Shown: positions 8,453-16,828, counted from the first letter of the stretch. The stretch: 64,000 nucleotides of DNA from Lactococcus hircilactis (GCF_009601015.1 NZ_WITJ01000003.1:142901-206900); one strand, 5' to 3'. Program-made: numbers and translations. The notes: generated from the sequence alone by a model not told the origin.

Positions 8453-9026
8453 TTTTATTCTCCACTGTTTTCACAAAATTTTCAATCATTGTCATGCCAT
8501 CACGTGTGCCAATGCTCTCTGGGTGAAATTGTAAGCCGTAAAGTTGCAGTTTTTCATTTTCAATCGCCATGATTTCGCCGTCGTCCATCGACACTGCTGT
8601 GATGGCAAAATCTGGTAGGGCTTGTTTTTCATCCATAACGATGGAGTGATAGCGCATCACCTCAAATTCATTCGAAAGATGATCAAAAAGAACATTTTTT
8701 GACGTTTGTTGAACAAGAGAATTTTTCCCATGCATGACGTGGTGAGCGAGGCGAAGTTTTCCTCCAAAGACCTCAACCATGGCTTGAAAACCAAGACAAA
8801 TTCCAAGCATCGGCTTTTTCCCTGCAAATTCCCGAATCATCTCCTCCATTTTACCAGCATCTATCGGCCAGCCTGGACCAGGTGAAAAGATCAAAGCATC
8901 TGCCTTTTGAGCAACATCAAATAAAGTCTTATCGTCATTGCGTAACACCACAAGATCAACAAAACTCCCCAAATATTGTGCCAAATTATAAGTAAAACTG
9001 TCGTAATTATCAATAATTAAAATCAT
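8433..9026 (-). CDS. trpG: Anthranilate synthase glutaminase subunit
   Basis: 197 aa from the second of two adjacent ATGs (9024-9026), which has better spacing from AAAGG and gives the usual MILIIDNYDSFTYN opening. It is a class I glutamine amidotransferase that supplies ammonia to TrpE. The nucleophile elbow is GICLGFQ (Cys near residue 80), and HPESIGT near 170 carries the catalytic His-Glu. PabA-like dual use for folate synthesis is possible, because no separate pabA is in the window. Confidence 0.94.
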   Translation of the reverse strand: MILIIDNYDSFTYNLAQYLGSFVDLVVLRNDDKTLFDVAQKADALIFSPGPGWPIDAGKMEEMIREFAGKKPMLGICLGFQAMVEVFGGKLRLAHHVMHGKNSLVQQTSKNVLFDHLSNEFEVMRYHSIVMDEKQALPDFAITAVSMDDGEIMAIENEKLQLYGLQFHPESIGTRDGMTMIENFVKTVENKNGLTHR

Positions 9027-9073
9027 CATTTTCCTTTCTCATCTCGATCCATGTCAAAAATAAAAGCGCGGTG

Positions 9074-10444
9074 TCATTCTCCGATCTCTAAAAGCGCCTT
9101 CGCTTTATTGAGCGTTTCTTGGTACTCACTTGCAGGATCAGAATCATAAACAATTCCCGCACCCGCCTGAACATAAGCCGTTTGATCTTTTAAGACCATC
9201 GTCCGAATCGCAATCGCAAAATCACAGTTCCCATTTTTGGTCAAATACCCAATCGCACCACCATATATTCCTCGTTTTTGCGTCTCAAACTCGTAAATCC
9301 GATGATATGCTCGATTTTTTGGTGCTCCTGATAGTGTCCCTGCTGGAAGTGTTGAAATTAACGCATCCATCGCTGTGTATTCTGTTTTGAGTGTTCCTTT
9401 GACCTCACTTGTGATGTGCATAACATAACGATACTTCTCGATTTCCATAAAATGCGTCACTTCAACCGTGCCATATTCGGAAATTTTTCCGATATCATTT
9501 CGTCCTAAATCTACTAACATCCGATGTTCTGCACATTCTTTTTCATCATTTTTCAATTCTTCGATAAGCTTTTGATCTTCCTCGTCCGTTTCTCCACGTT
9601 TTCTTGTCCCAGCAATCGGGTTCGTTGACACAATCCCATTTTGGACCGCAACGAGGCGCTCAGGAGAACAGCCAATAATATAAAATCCATCAAATTCTAA
9701 AAAATACATATAAGAAGATGGATTTTCAATCCGAAGTCCCCGATAATAATTAAAAGCATCTCCAAAAAAATGCGCACTTAAACGCTGTGATAGAACAATT
9801 TGAAACATATCTCCTTGTCGAATGAGCGTTTTTGCTGCTTTCACTTTTGCTTCAAAATCTTCTTTAGTCATCTGACTTGAAAACGTAAGTTTTTTGTTCT
9901 GTGCAAAATGATTTTCCAACGGACTCAAAACATTGAGTGCTTCATATTTTTCTGTCAGTGCTGACAATAATTCCTCTTGCGTCCGATGACTATACACATC
10001 GTCCTCAACGAGCAAAAGTGTCTCTTTTTTATGGTCAAAAATGACATAACTTTCATAAAGCATAAAATATATATCTGGTGTTCCAATTGGGTCTTCAAGT
10101 TGCTTTGAAAAATCAATGTGTTCATAAATGCCATAAGTATCAAAGCCAGCATACCCAATCGCACCGCTTGAAAAAGGAAAACCATCTTGTTTCTCTTGCG
10201 GCTGATTTACAAGTGATTCGATGGTTTTAAGTGGATCAGTCGTTTCTTTTACTTCTCCATCAATCGTGAGTATCTGATTTTGAAATTTAATGTGATGCAC
10301 AGGATTCACAGCAATGATTGAAAACCGAGATTTTTCATTTTCTCGCGGAATGGATTCTAACATTACTTTATTTTTTCCTTGTAAACGCAAGTAGATTGAA
10401 ACTGGCGTGAGAACATCTGTTTTTATTTCTTTTGTTATTTTCAT
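9074..10444 (-). CDS. trpE: Anthranilate synthase component I
   Basis: 456 aa. It converts chorismate to anthranilate with TrpG-supplied ammonia. The chorismate-binding domain shows NPIAGTRKRG near 278, LGRNDIGKI near 318, HITSEVKG near 345 and GAIGYLTKNGNCDFAIAIRTM near 395-415. The N-terminal domain has the ILLRLQGKNKVMLESIPREN-like segment tied to tryptophan feedback. It is the first large gene after the T-box leader and about 45 nt ahead of trpG. The palindrome at 9952-9967 encodes LLSALTE in the N-terminal domain. Confidence 0.95.
   Translation of the reverse strand: MKITKEIKTDVLTPVSIYLRLQGKNKVMLESIPRENEKSRFSIIAVNPVHHIKFQNQILTIDGEVKETTDPLKTIESLVNQPQEKQDGFPFSSGAIGYAGFDTYGIYEHIDFSKQLEDPIGTPDIYFMLYESYVIFDHKKETLLLVEDDVYSHRTQEELLSALTEKYEALNVLSPLENHFAQNKKLTFSSQMTKEDFEAKVKAAKTLIRQGDMFQIVLSQRLSAHFFGDAFNYYRGLRIENPSSYMYFLEFDGFYIIGCSPERLVAVQNGIVSTNPIAGTRKRGETDEEDQKLIEELKNDEKECAEHRMLVDLGRNDIGKISEYGTVEVTHFMEIEKYRYVMHITSEVKGTLKTEYTAMDALISTLPAGTLSGAPKNRAYHRIYEFETQKRGIYGGAIGYLTKNGNCDFAIAIRTMVLKDQTAYVQAGAGIVYDSDPASEYQETLNKAKALLEIGE
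9952..9967. repeat. Iterated palindrome, copy 5 (TG centre)
   Basis: CTGTCAGTGCTGACAA inside trpE, encoding LSALT. Confidence 0.85.
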
Positions 10445-10446
10445 TT

Positions 10447-10539
10447 TTAAGCTCCGCTTTTCATTTTTTTATTTTTGAATTTACTTTTGAGCGTTGCCAT
10501 CGTCTTTTTAGGGGAAATTTTTTCATGTGTTTTGTCCAT
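10447..10539 (-). CDS. Possible 30-aa basic leader peptide before trpE
   Basis: An ATG at 10537-10539 opens 30 codons that end 2 nt before trpE's start. The product is very basic (MDKTHEKISPKKTMATLKSK, then more lysines) and has no tryptophan, so it is not a classical attenuator peptide. There is no convincing ribosome site. GGAGC just before its stop serves trpE. It may be a chance frame. Confidence 0.25.
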   Translation of the reverse strand: MDKTHEKISPKKTMATLKSKFKNKKMKSGA

Positions 10540-10554
10540 GTTCTAATAAGAAAT

Positions 10555-10591
10555 CAAAAAAAGTCCGCAGAGTATCCTACTCTACGGACGA
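10555..10591 (-). terminator. T-box terminator hairpin
   Basis: The stem GTCCGTAGAGTA / TACTCTGCGGAC is followed by seven T on the minus strand. Confidence 0.9.
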
Positions 10592-10815
10592 ATTAGCGTG
10601 GTGCCACCGTACTTTAAGCTTTTTAGGGGATTTCCCCAAAACATGCTTTTCTTTTTCTCGTCAAACAACGAGATGCTGGGTATCGGTAGCGCACCGTGAT
10701 TCTTATGGGTTCAAATCAATATAATGACCAGTCCATTCACCTTTTTAGATTTATCTGCTTTCATCAGCACAGACTTTCTGTAAAATTTTTAAAAAAGGTT
10801 ACTATTCTAGTATTG
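10555..10815 (-). promoter_or_regulatory. T-box riboswitch of the trp operon (Trp specifier)
   Basis: Read on the minus strand, the leader contains the conserved T-box block GGTGGCACCACG (about 10588-10613), followed by the intrinsic terminator at 10555-10591 with which it can form the alternative antiterminator. In Stem I the specifier bulge reads GAATGGAC, placing a TGG (Trp) codon at 10733-10735. Uncharged tRNA-Trp would pair at both sites and allow readthrough into trpE. Confidence 0.93.
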
Positions 10816-10820
10816 TCTGA

Positions 10821-10849
10821 ATTATATCCTTTTTTCGACTACGTGTCAA
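10821..10849 (-). promoter_or_regulatory. trp operon promoter
   Basis: Consensus TTGACA (10844-10849), 17-nt spacer, TATAAT (10821-10826), placed just upstream of the T-box leader. Confidence 0.92.
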
Positions 10850-10873
10850 GAAAAATCGTGCGTTTTCGTCATT

Positions 10874-11932
10874 TTATTTCGTTTTAGGTCGAATCCGAGT
10901 TTTCCCATTTTCTAATTTTTCAATCGCCCATTTTGCAGCATCCACCATAACATCACGCGAATCATTTTTTGCCATCTCTTTTAGCTTTGGAAGCGCCGTT
11001 TTATCATTAGCATTAGCCAAAGCATAGACGGCATTGCGCTGAATCGGATTTTTTCCACGCCAAGCTCCTGCCATCTTCCCAAATTTATTGACAAATTGTT
11101 TGTTTGATAAGTCAAGTAACGGGAGAAGTTCTGGATTGGTCAACGCTGCATCAGCTTCCATTTCAGGATGAAAATGACTGTCAATTCCTTTATTATATGG
11201 ACATACCATTTGACAAATATCACAGCCGTAAATGACTGTTTTTATTTTTTCACGATATTCAAGCGGCATTTTTCCTTTCGCTTGCGTTTGATAGCTCAAA
11301 CATTTTTGAGCATTTAAACGCCCATCTCCAAGAAGGGCTGTCGTTGGACAAAAGTCCACACAGCGTGTACACGTGCCACAGCCATAATCAACAGCACTAT
11401 CAGGTTCAATTTCAAGCGTAGTAACCAACTCACCAAGAAACATCCATGAGCCGTATTCTTTGCTGATCAATAACCCATTTTTTCCGATAAATCCAATCCC
11501 CGCGCGCGCAGCAACCGCTACATCAACCAATGCACCAGTATCCACCATCGCTTGATAATGAAACTGCCCTGCCAATTTTTCGATGCCTAACGCAAGTGCA
11601 TTTAATTTTCTTTGCAACACAGCATGATAATCTTCTCCCCAAGACCCGCGCGAAAATTGCCCCCGACGAAACTCCGTTTTTTCAGGCTTTGATAGCGTTT
11701 TATTTGGATAAGCAATCGCAATCGAGATAATGGTTTTAGCATCAGCAACCGCAAGTTTTGGGTGCAAACGCTCATCAAGATTTTGATGCTCAAACCCACT
11801 CGTGTGCCCCGCCTCTTTCTGTTCAACAAGAGATTTTCTCAAATACTCAAAATTATCTGCTGTTGTAAACCCAATTTTTTGAATGTTGAGTGTTTTTGCA
11901 AGATCTATTATCGCTTCTTTTAAATCATTCAT
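10874..11932 (-). CDS. queG: Epoxyqueuosine reductase
   Basis: 352 aa. It reduces epoxyqueuosine to queuosine in the wobble base of GUN-anticodon tRNAs, using cobalamin and two [4Fe-4S] clusters. The cluster ligands appear as CGTCTRCVDFCPT (near 185-197) and YGCDICQMVCPYNKG (near 235-250). A HEAT-like C-terminal domain (about 290-345) fits tRNA binding. Upstream, TATAAT at 11940-11945 (within TGTTATAAT) is only 7 nt before the ATG and there is no ribosome site, so the mRNA is probably leaderless. Confidence 0.93.
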   Translation of the reverse strand: MNDLKEAIIDLAKTLNIQKIGFTTADNFEYLRKSLVEQKEAGHTSGFEHQNLDERLHPKLAVADAKTIISIAIAYPNKTLSKPEKTEFRRGQFSRGSWGEDYHAVLQRKLNALALGIEKLAGQFHYQAMVDTGALVDVAVAARAGIGFIGKNGLLISKEYGSWMFLGELVTTLEIEPDSAVDYGCGTCTRCVDFCPTTALLGDGRLNAQKCLSYQTQAKGKMPLEYREKIKTVIYGCDICQMVCPYNKGIDSHFHPEMEADAALTNPELLPLLDLSNKQFVNKFGKMAGAWRGKNPIQRNAVYALANANDKTALPKLKEMAKNDSRDVMVDAAKWAIEKLENGKTRIRPKTK

Positions 11933-11939
11933 GTTTCAC

Positions 11940-11948
11940 ATTATAACA
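11940..11948 (-). promoter_or_regulatory. Extended -10 promoter of queG, leaderless
   Basis: TGTTATAAT on the minus strand, ending 7 nt before the queG ATG. The expected transcription start coincides with the start codon. Confidence 0.6.
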
Positions 11949-12024
11949 TAAGTCCGCTCCCGCGTGCGCATTCTCTTCCTAACTCCTCAAAGCCCATCCG
12001 TTATCAGCTTTCTCATTTTCAGTT

Positions 12025-12263
12025 TCAGCCTGACCTCCTGCTTACCCCTCGTATCTCCTCAGCTTTTTCGTGAATATTTCGTGAACTTTGAACCGAGAAA
12101 CCTTGCAGGAGCTGGTCTGCTCGCTCTTGCAAGACTGGCGTCACGTGCCGTCCGTAAACCCGACTAATCATCTGCGTGTCGGCCCAGCCACCTCGCTGGA
12201 CAATGACCTGCCCATTCATGAAATAGAACCCACTTTTTCCGATTTGACTGATCCATTTTGTGA
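12025..12263 (-). pseudogene. Tyrosine recombinase (phage integrase) C-terminal remnant
   Basis: The minus-strand frame reads KSGFYFMNGQVIVQRGGWAD then TQMISRVYGRHVTP. The GGWADTQMISRVYGRHV part matches the C-terminal box of tyrosine recombinases (a degenerate LGHxxxxMTxxVYxH), with the catalytic tyrosine in RVY. The rest of the recombinase (Arg and His boxes) is missing. Its base composition is much richer in GC than the AT-rich island to the right. It marks an old integration event at the left border of the accessory island. Confidence 0.7.
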
Positions 12264-12320
12264 GGCTTAAACATTTCCTAAGCTCTGTTTATGTGATTAT
12301 TACAATATTTCAGAGATGAA

Positions 12321-12350
12321 AAAAGACAAAGCCACTGGGGCTTTGTCTTT
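12321..12350. terminator. Terminator after the ABC exporter gene
   Basis: AAAGACAAAGCC, a 4-nt loop, then GGCTTTGTCTTT, with A and T runs on both sides. It can act in both directions. Confidence 0.85.
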
Positions 12351-12382
12351 AGTCTACCTACCAGTCGCTGATAAGTTTTTTA

Positions 12383-14008
12383 TTAATTCTGTTCGAGTAA
12401 TGAACTATTTTTTATTTCTAAAACTTTATCAAAAATAGAGAGAAATTCTTGATTATTAGAATGTGTCACCACAATGATAATGACATTTTCAATATTTCCG
12501 ATAACCCCAGCTATGGCTTGCTCATTTATTGAATCTAAGCCACTCGTTGGTTCATCTAAAATCATAATTTCAGCTGCGTGATAAAGCGCTCTTGCAATAT
12601 CTAGTCGTCTTTCTTCTCCTCCAGATAATGTCAAGCCTTTACCAAGCTCTATTTCAATATTATTATCAATCTCTTTTAGAAGTTTTCCTAGACCAGCTTT
12701 TTCTAAGCAAGAAATGACTTTAACTCTATCATATTCTTGATACATCGTCACATTTTCCGCTAAAGTCCCTGAAAATATAGCTGTTTTCTGTGGTACATAA
12801 GCTAGTTTTTTAAAATAACTTTGAGAGCTAATTTCATTTAAATTTTTTTCATTCAATAAAACTTCGCCAGAGTCACTTTTACTGATCCCCATTAAAATCC
12901 TTAGCAAGGTTGTTTTGCCTGCGCCACTTTCACCTTTGATGGCGTATTTTTTATTTGATACAAAATCATAAGTTACATTATCAAAAAGTATTCTATTCTC
13001 AAATGAGTAGGAAATATTTCGCACTTGAAGATGCTCTAACCTTTCTTTAAAATTCTGAGCTTTTTCTGCGTTTTCTTGCGTCTTATCCGTGATAAAACTT
13101 AAATAGTCTTTTGCAACACCTTTACTACCTGAAATCATGGTAGATAACTCGCTAAGATATTGAATAGGACCAGCGACAGTATTCATCAATGTTGTCATCG
13201 CGATCAATCCAGGTACTGTTAAATGATGCATAAAGACAAAAAAGCCCCCAATAATCCATGTTCCTGAATAAACAATACCAGAAAGACCATAAGAAATAGC
13301 AATCGTTTTTGACTCCTGTTTATTCAGAAAAATGGTAGCATCTTTCATCTGATGACTTGAATGATTCAATATTTTTTGAAAAACTTTGGAAGAATTTGTG
13401 ATGATGACAGTAGAGATATTTCTGGAAAAGTTCTCGAAATCTTTCAGAAATTGATTTTTCTTATTTTGTGTCTCTTTCTTATTGTTAGAAAGAATTTTTG
13501 AGTTAATCAAAGGTGCTAAAAGCGGAATGAAACAAAGGGCTAACATAATTAGTGTCAAAATTCCTTGCAAATAAAAAGCACCAATCAATGAGAATACAAA
13601 AAGAAAGCTCGTTCTTATCAAAGCTAAAATAGGGGATAAGTATTCCGATTGAATCAGCGGCAAATCATTAACAACACGATTAGAACGCTCAGTTGCTTCT
13701 TCATTTAAGAGAATCCCTAAATCTCTCTTACTATAATGTATAATCAGCTCACATCTCATCGAATGCATGACCGAGTTGAGTAATTTTGACTTGGAATATC
13801 TAGGAACATAATCAAAATACGCCTCTACAATTAGATATACAATCGCAAATCCAGCTACAAGTAAAAATTGATGCAAATCTTTCCCCAGTGCCATTTGAGT
13901 TAAAAGACTATAAATAAATCCTAAACCTGCTGTTAAAAAGGATGAGAGAATTGCTATGAGCAAAAATATCAGCGACTTTTTCTTGTGCAATAAAAAATAT
14001 TTTTTCAT
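12383..14008 (-). CDS. ABC exporter (fused membrane and ATPase domains) of the RiPP island
   Basis: 541 aa. About six transmembrane helices occupy residues 10-300. The ATPase domain follows with Walker A GESGAGKTT near 370, a YVPQK Q-loop near 418, the LSGGEERRLDIARAL signature near 466 and Walker B IMILDEPTSG near 487. There is no N-terminal C39 peptidase domain, so a leader, if removed, must be cleaved elsewhere. It lies 80 nt downstream of a 44-aa peptide gene on the same strand and opposite a radical SAM gene, so export of a modified peptide or self-immunity is the natural reading. No good ribosome site precedes the ATG. The gene is very AT-rich. Confidence 0.85.
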   Translation of the reverse strand: MKKYFLLHKKKSLIFLLIAILSSFLTAGLGFIYSLLTQMALGKDLHQFLLVAGFAIVYLIVEAYFDYVPRYSKSKLLNSVMHSMRCELIIHYSKRDLGILLNEEATERSNRVVNDLPLIQSEYLSPILALIRTSFLFVFSLIGAFYLQGILTLIMLALCFIPLLAPLINSKILSNNKKETQNKKNQFLKDFENFSRNISTVIITNSSKVFQKILNHSSHQMKDATIFLNKQESKTIAISYGLSGIVYSGTWIIGGFFVFMHHLTVPGLIAMTTLMNTVAGPIQYLSELSTMISGSKGVAKDYLSFITDKTQENAEKAQNFKERLEHLQVRNISYSFENRILFDNVTYDFVSNKKYAIKGESGAGKTTLLRILMGISKSDSGEVLLNEKNLNEISSQSYFKKLAYVPQKTAIFSGTLAENVTMYQEYDRVKVISCLEKAGLGKLLKEIDNNIEIELGKGLTLSGGEERRLDIARALYHAAEIMILDEPTSGLDSINEQAIAGVIGNIENVIIIVVTHSNNQEFLSIFDKVLEIKNSSLLEQN

Positions 14009-14088
14009 AAAATTAGTGATTGGAAAAAATCAAAGTAAAAATAAATGAACTAAACCACTCAACGACTTAGCTCACATAAACAATCCAT

Positions 14089-14223
14089 TCAGCTTGCTTT
14101 GCAAACTTCAGTTATTTTTTCAACAGAATCAGATGATATCGTTTCTCTTTGGCTAGAAAACCGACCAGCACCACAGCCCATGATAATAACATTGGCAACA
14201 TTGTTTTCAACGATAATTTCCAT
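14089..14223 (-). CDS. Candidate RiPP precursor peptide
   Basis: 44 aa, from an ATG with AAAGGAG 6 nt upstream, much shorter than the reading frame open around it. The peptide starts MEIIVENNVANVIIMGCGAG, then RFSSQRETISSDSVEKITEV, then CKAS. It has two cysteines (17 and 41), an acidic/hydrophobic N-terminal half suited to a leader, and serine/threonine/aspartate-rich residues between the cysteines that could be thioether acceptors. No signal peptide or double-glycine cleavage site is evident. The context (exporter downstream, radical SAM/SPASM maturase divergent) supports a ribosomally made, modified peptide. The product class is not assignable. Confidence 0.65.
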   Translation of the reverse strand: MEIIVENNVANVIIMGCGAGRFSSQRETISSDSVEKITEVCKAS

Positions 14224-14245
14224 AATGCTCTCCTTTCTTGCATTA

Positions 14246-14274
14246 AGGATATTCTTTTTTTTCTTGTCTGTCAA
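14246..14274 (-). promoter_or_regulatory. Promoter of the precursor peptide gene
   Basis: TTGACA (14269-14274), 17-nt spacer, TATCCT (14246-14251), then the AAAGGAG site of the 44-aa gene. Confidence 0.65.
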
Positions 14275-14416
14275 CCTCTCCAAACAACAAAACGTAATCA
14301 TATATAAAATTTAATCAATTTGCAATCATTTAGTAAATTCAATTAAATATTGATTATGCTATATTATAATGTAATAATAAATATTATTGATTATGGTTAA
14401 TGGGTGGTAAATTTAA

Positions 14417-15684
14417 ATGAAATTATCTCAATATGTAAAGATTATCAATTCAGATAATATTAACATAAAAATCTTATGTCATCCTCTAAACAGAACAATC
14501 ATTACTTTAGATAAAAATACTTCATCAATGATAACTCTATAAACGAGGAACTTCTAAGTAAAATTGAATTAGAATATTTAATCAAGAAAAATTTCTTTAG
14601 CAACAATGTACAAAAATATCTTGATGCTACTGTTAATCTCAAACGCAAGTATACTACAATCACAATAAATGTGACTGAACACTGCAACTTAAAGTGCCCT
14701 TACTGTTATCAGAATAATTTTGAAAATGAAGGAACACTCACTTCTAAATCAATAAATATAATCATAGATTACATTGAATCTGTAATGAGGAATGGTGAAC
14801 AAAACTTTTATATCTATTTTTTTGGCGGAGAGCCTTTGCTCTATAAAAATAAAATTTTAGAGATTAAGTCAAAGATTGAGCAAATTCCAAAAATCAATGT
14901 GATTTTTGGAATTGGCACGAACTCTTATCTATTAACCCCTGAATTTTTAAATGAGTTTAACCATATTATCATTGATACTGTGCTTACTTTAAAAGAAGAC
15001 CAAGATATTATGCGCCCAACAAAAGGAGGCAATGGGACTTACGATAAAATAATTAATAATTTACGTGAAGCGAGTAAATTAAAAAATATTACATTGAATA
15101 TTGACTACAATACCCATAATGGTAATCTTTATGATTTTGAAAATTTTTTAAAATTGCTCAATCAAGAACAGATTAAAGCAAATATCGAATGTTATTATCT
15201 TGATAATTATGACTTTAATCTTAACTTTAACAACACTTTAAATTATGACGATTTTTTAAAATGGAAATCTTCCATTGCTATTAGGTTGCTAATCAAATAT
15301 GGTTTTTCTATAAAAGGAAGTCCTTTTGTCCCCTATAACTTTGAGTGTGACGGCTACAATGAATGGTCAATAAAATTATTCTCTGATACTTCGCTTGGAA
15401 TCTGTAATGCTACGCATTATAATAAAAGAATCAAATGGAATAGCGCATTAAAACACGAAAATATCGCCAAGCATCTCCAGCAGAAAATTTCAAATTTTAA
15501 AGAAAATAAATCCAAATTCAATTCCCAATGTCAAAATTGCTCACTCATTGGTCTTTGCAAAGGAAAAATATATTGTCACGATGAATTGTGCAAACCTATG
15601 GATTCCTACGATTTTGATACTTTCATTAACGAATATATTTATCAAACTAAAATTGGAAACGCTAAATTCTTTACCAGTATTTAA
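14417..15684 (+). pseudogene. Radical SAM/SPASM peptide maturase, split by a -1 frameshift
   Basis: The ATG at 14417 opens MKLSQYVKIINSDN..., which continues as TIITLDKN and then stops at 14542. The frame that carries the rest of the enzyme opens at 14515; the two join within an A5 run (14513-14517), where one extra A would give LDKKYFINDN. The second part has the radical SAM cluster motif CNLKCPYC (codons from 14680), FFGGEPL (SAM-binding GGE), and a SPASM-type tail with CQNCSLIGLC and further cysteines (about 15526-15595). Reconstructed, the protein has about 423 aa with an 85-residue N-terminal domain, normal for RiPP maturases. No usable start codon with a ribosome site precedes the catalytic part, so the gene is probably inactive here unless the shift is a sequencing error or is corrected by slippage. 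Confidence 0.8.
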
Positions 15685-15728
15685 TGACTAAAAAAATTAC
15701 TGACAAAATTCTATCGGTAATCAAACTG

Positions 15729-15755
15729 AAGACAAAATTGCTAGAAATTTGTCTT
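15729..15755 (+). terminator. Hairpin after the radical SAM gene
   Basis: AAGACAAA, an 11-nt loop, TTTGTCTT. The right arm and its TTTAGTC extension match the terminator at 12321-12350. Confidence 0.55.
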
Positions 15756-15759
15756 TAGT

Positions 15760-15796
15760 CAAAATATGGAGTGAAAATTTTTCGCTCCATGTTTTG
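15760..15796. terminator. Second strong hairpin
   Basis: CAAAATATGGAGTGAAAA pairs almost fully with TTTTCGCTCCATGTTTTG. The remaining part of the interval up to 16006 holds no gene I can support. Confidence 0.6.
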
Positions 15797-15898
15797 ATAG
15801 TTAATTTTAAGTGCTCTGCTCAATGTTCAAATTTTAGGTTGTACTTGTTTTCAACCAAATCGTTTTGTTTTTCTCCACACGATCATAGCCACAAGCAA

Positions 15899-15955
15899 AT
15901 CATTCAGCACGTGATATTTGTTGAAAGCTATCCGCTGCATCATTCAAGACGTGAT
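15899..15955. repeat. Two 17-bp direct repeats, 40-bp period
   Basis: ATCATTCAGCACGTGAT at 15899-15915 and ATCATTCAAGACGTGAT at 15939-15955, differing at two positions. They lie in gene-free DNA at the right side of the RiPP island. The role is unknown. Confidence 0.7.
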
Positions 15956-16006
15956 CATCCTCTTTTTTGGCAACTCAACCATTTACAAAAAATAAAAAAA
16001 CTCTTT

Positions 16007-16627
16007 CTATTCCGAAAGTGGCTCTAAAATCCGCTCAATCATTTCCTCCAGCAGCTCGATTTTTGCGAAAACCGTGCCATCCATGTAGAGATTGTAAATG
16101 TCGTATTCAATGATACTGATCGCGCCGTCGTAGCCTTTTTCTCACTCTTTCGAGCAGATATACGTGGCATTCATTCCGTTGTATAATTTAGAAATTTGAT
16201 CGTTGATATTGAGATCAGGGAATGAAACCACCCAATCGTCAGTTCCTTTTCCATTACCAATTGTGCCTTTATGTCCGTCCACGGTTACATTTGCAGTATA
16301 TCCATCTTCATTCTGAGTTGTGGATGTAATCGTATAACCGCCAGCAGTAACTGTTGCCTTAAAATCTGAGAAACTCTCGGGCGTGTTAGTTACATTTCCA
16401 ACTATGCTATTATTATTCGCGGAATTATCAGATGAGGAAGTATTATTATTGTTCGTCGCGCTTTGCTCGGTCTTCGGCTCACTTGACCCGGCAGGTTTCG
16501 CACCAGCGTCATTATTTCCGCAAGCCGCAAGAGTCAAAGCTGCCATCGCTGTGATGGTCGCAAGTGTGGCTTTTTTCGCGAAATTTGCGTAATTCGAACC
16601 TTAGCCGTTAAACTTATTCTGATTCAT
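16007..16627 (-). pseudogene. Lipoprotein gene with two in-frame stops
   Basis: A single reading frame of 207 codons begins at an ATG (16625-16627) with an ideal AAGGAG site. It has TAA as codon 9 (16601-16603) and TGA at 16142-16144, then continues for 45 more codons to a final TAG. Between them lies a lipoprotein signal peptide (FAKKATLATITAMAALTLAAC, lipobox LAAC), an Asn/Ser-rich linker (NNNNTSSSDNSANNN) and a beta-rich domain with NEDGYTANVTVDGHKG. The last part (KGYDGAISIIEYDIYNLYMD) still reads like protein. If the 16546 ATG were used, the product would lack a proper signal N-region. Likely decayed, or recently mutated. Confidence 0.7.
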
Positions 16628-16828
16628 AATATTTTCTCCTTGCTTTACTCTTGACAGTTCCTGCCTAAGATTTGCTGGTATTATAGTTCATTTCGCGAAA
16701 ATGCAAGCATAAGCAACAAGAATTATTCGCAAATTTCACGTTTTTCCTAAGTTTTTTCACCCACCGAAAACCCTTGATATTCTTAGTCTCTCGCGATTTT
16801 TAGGCAGCAGAAAACTACTATTAACGAT

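Noticed and set aside
14671..15684. Radical SAM protein starting at the GTG at 14671
   Set aside because: That start lies only three codons before the cluster cysteines, has no ribosome site, and would remove the N-terminal domain that is readable upstream.
15749..16027. 92-codon plus-strand frame after the radical SAM gene
   Set aside because: It runs through a hairpin and the direct repeats, and into the antisense of the lipoprotein frame; no ribosome site or recognisable motif.
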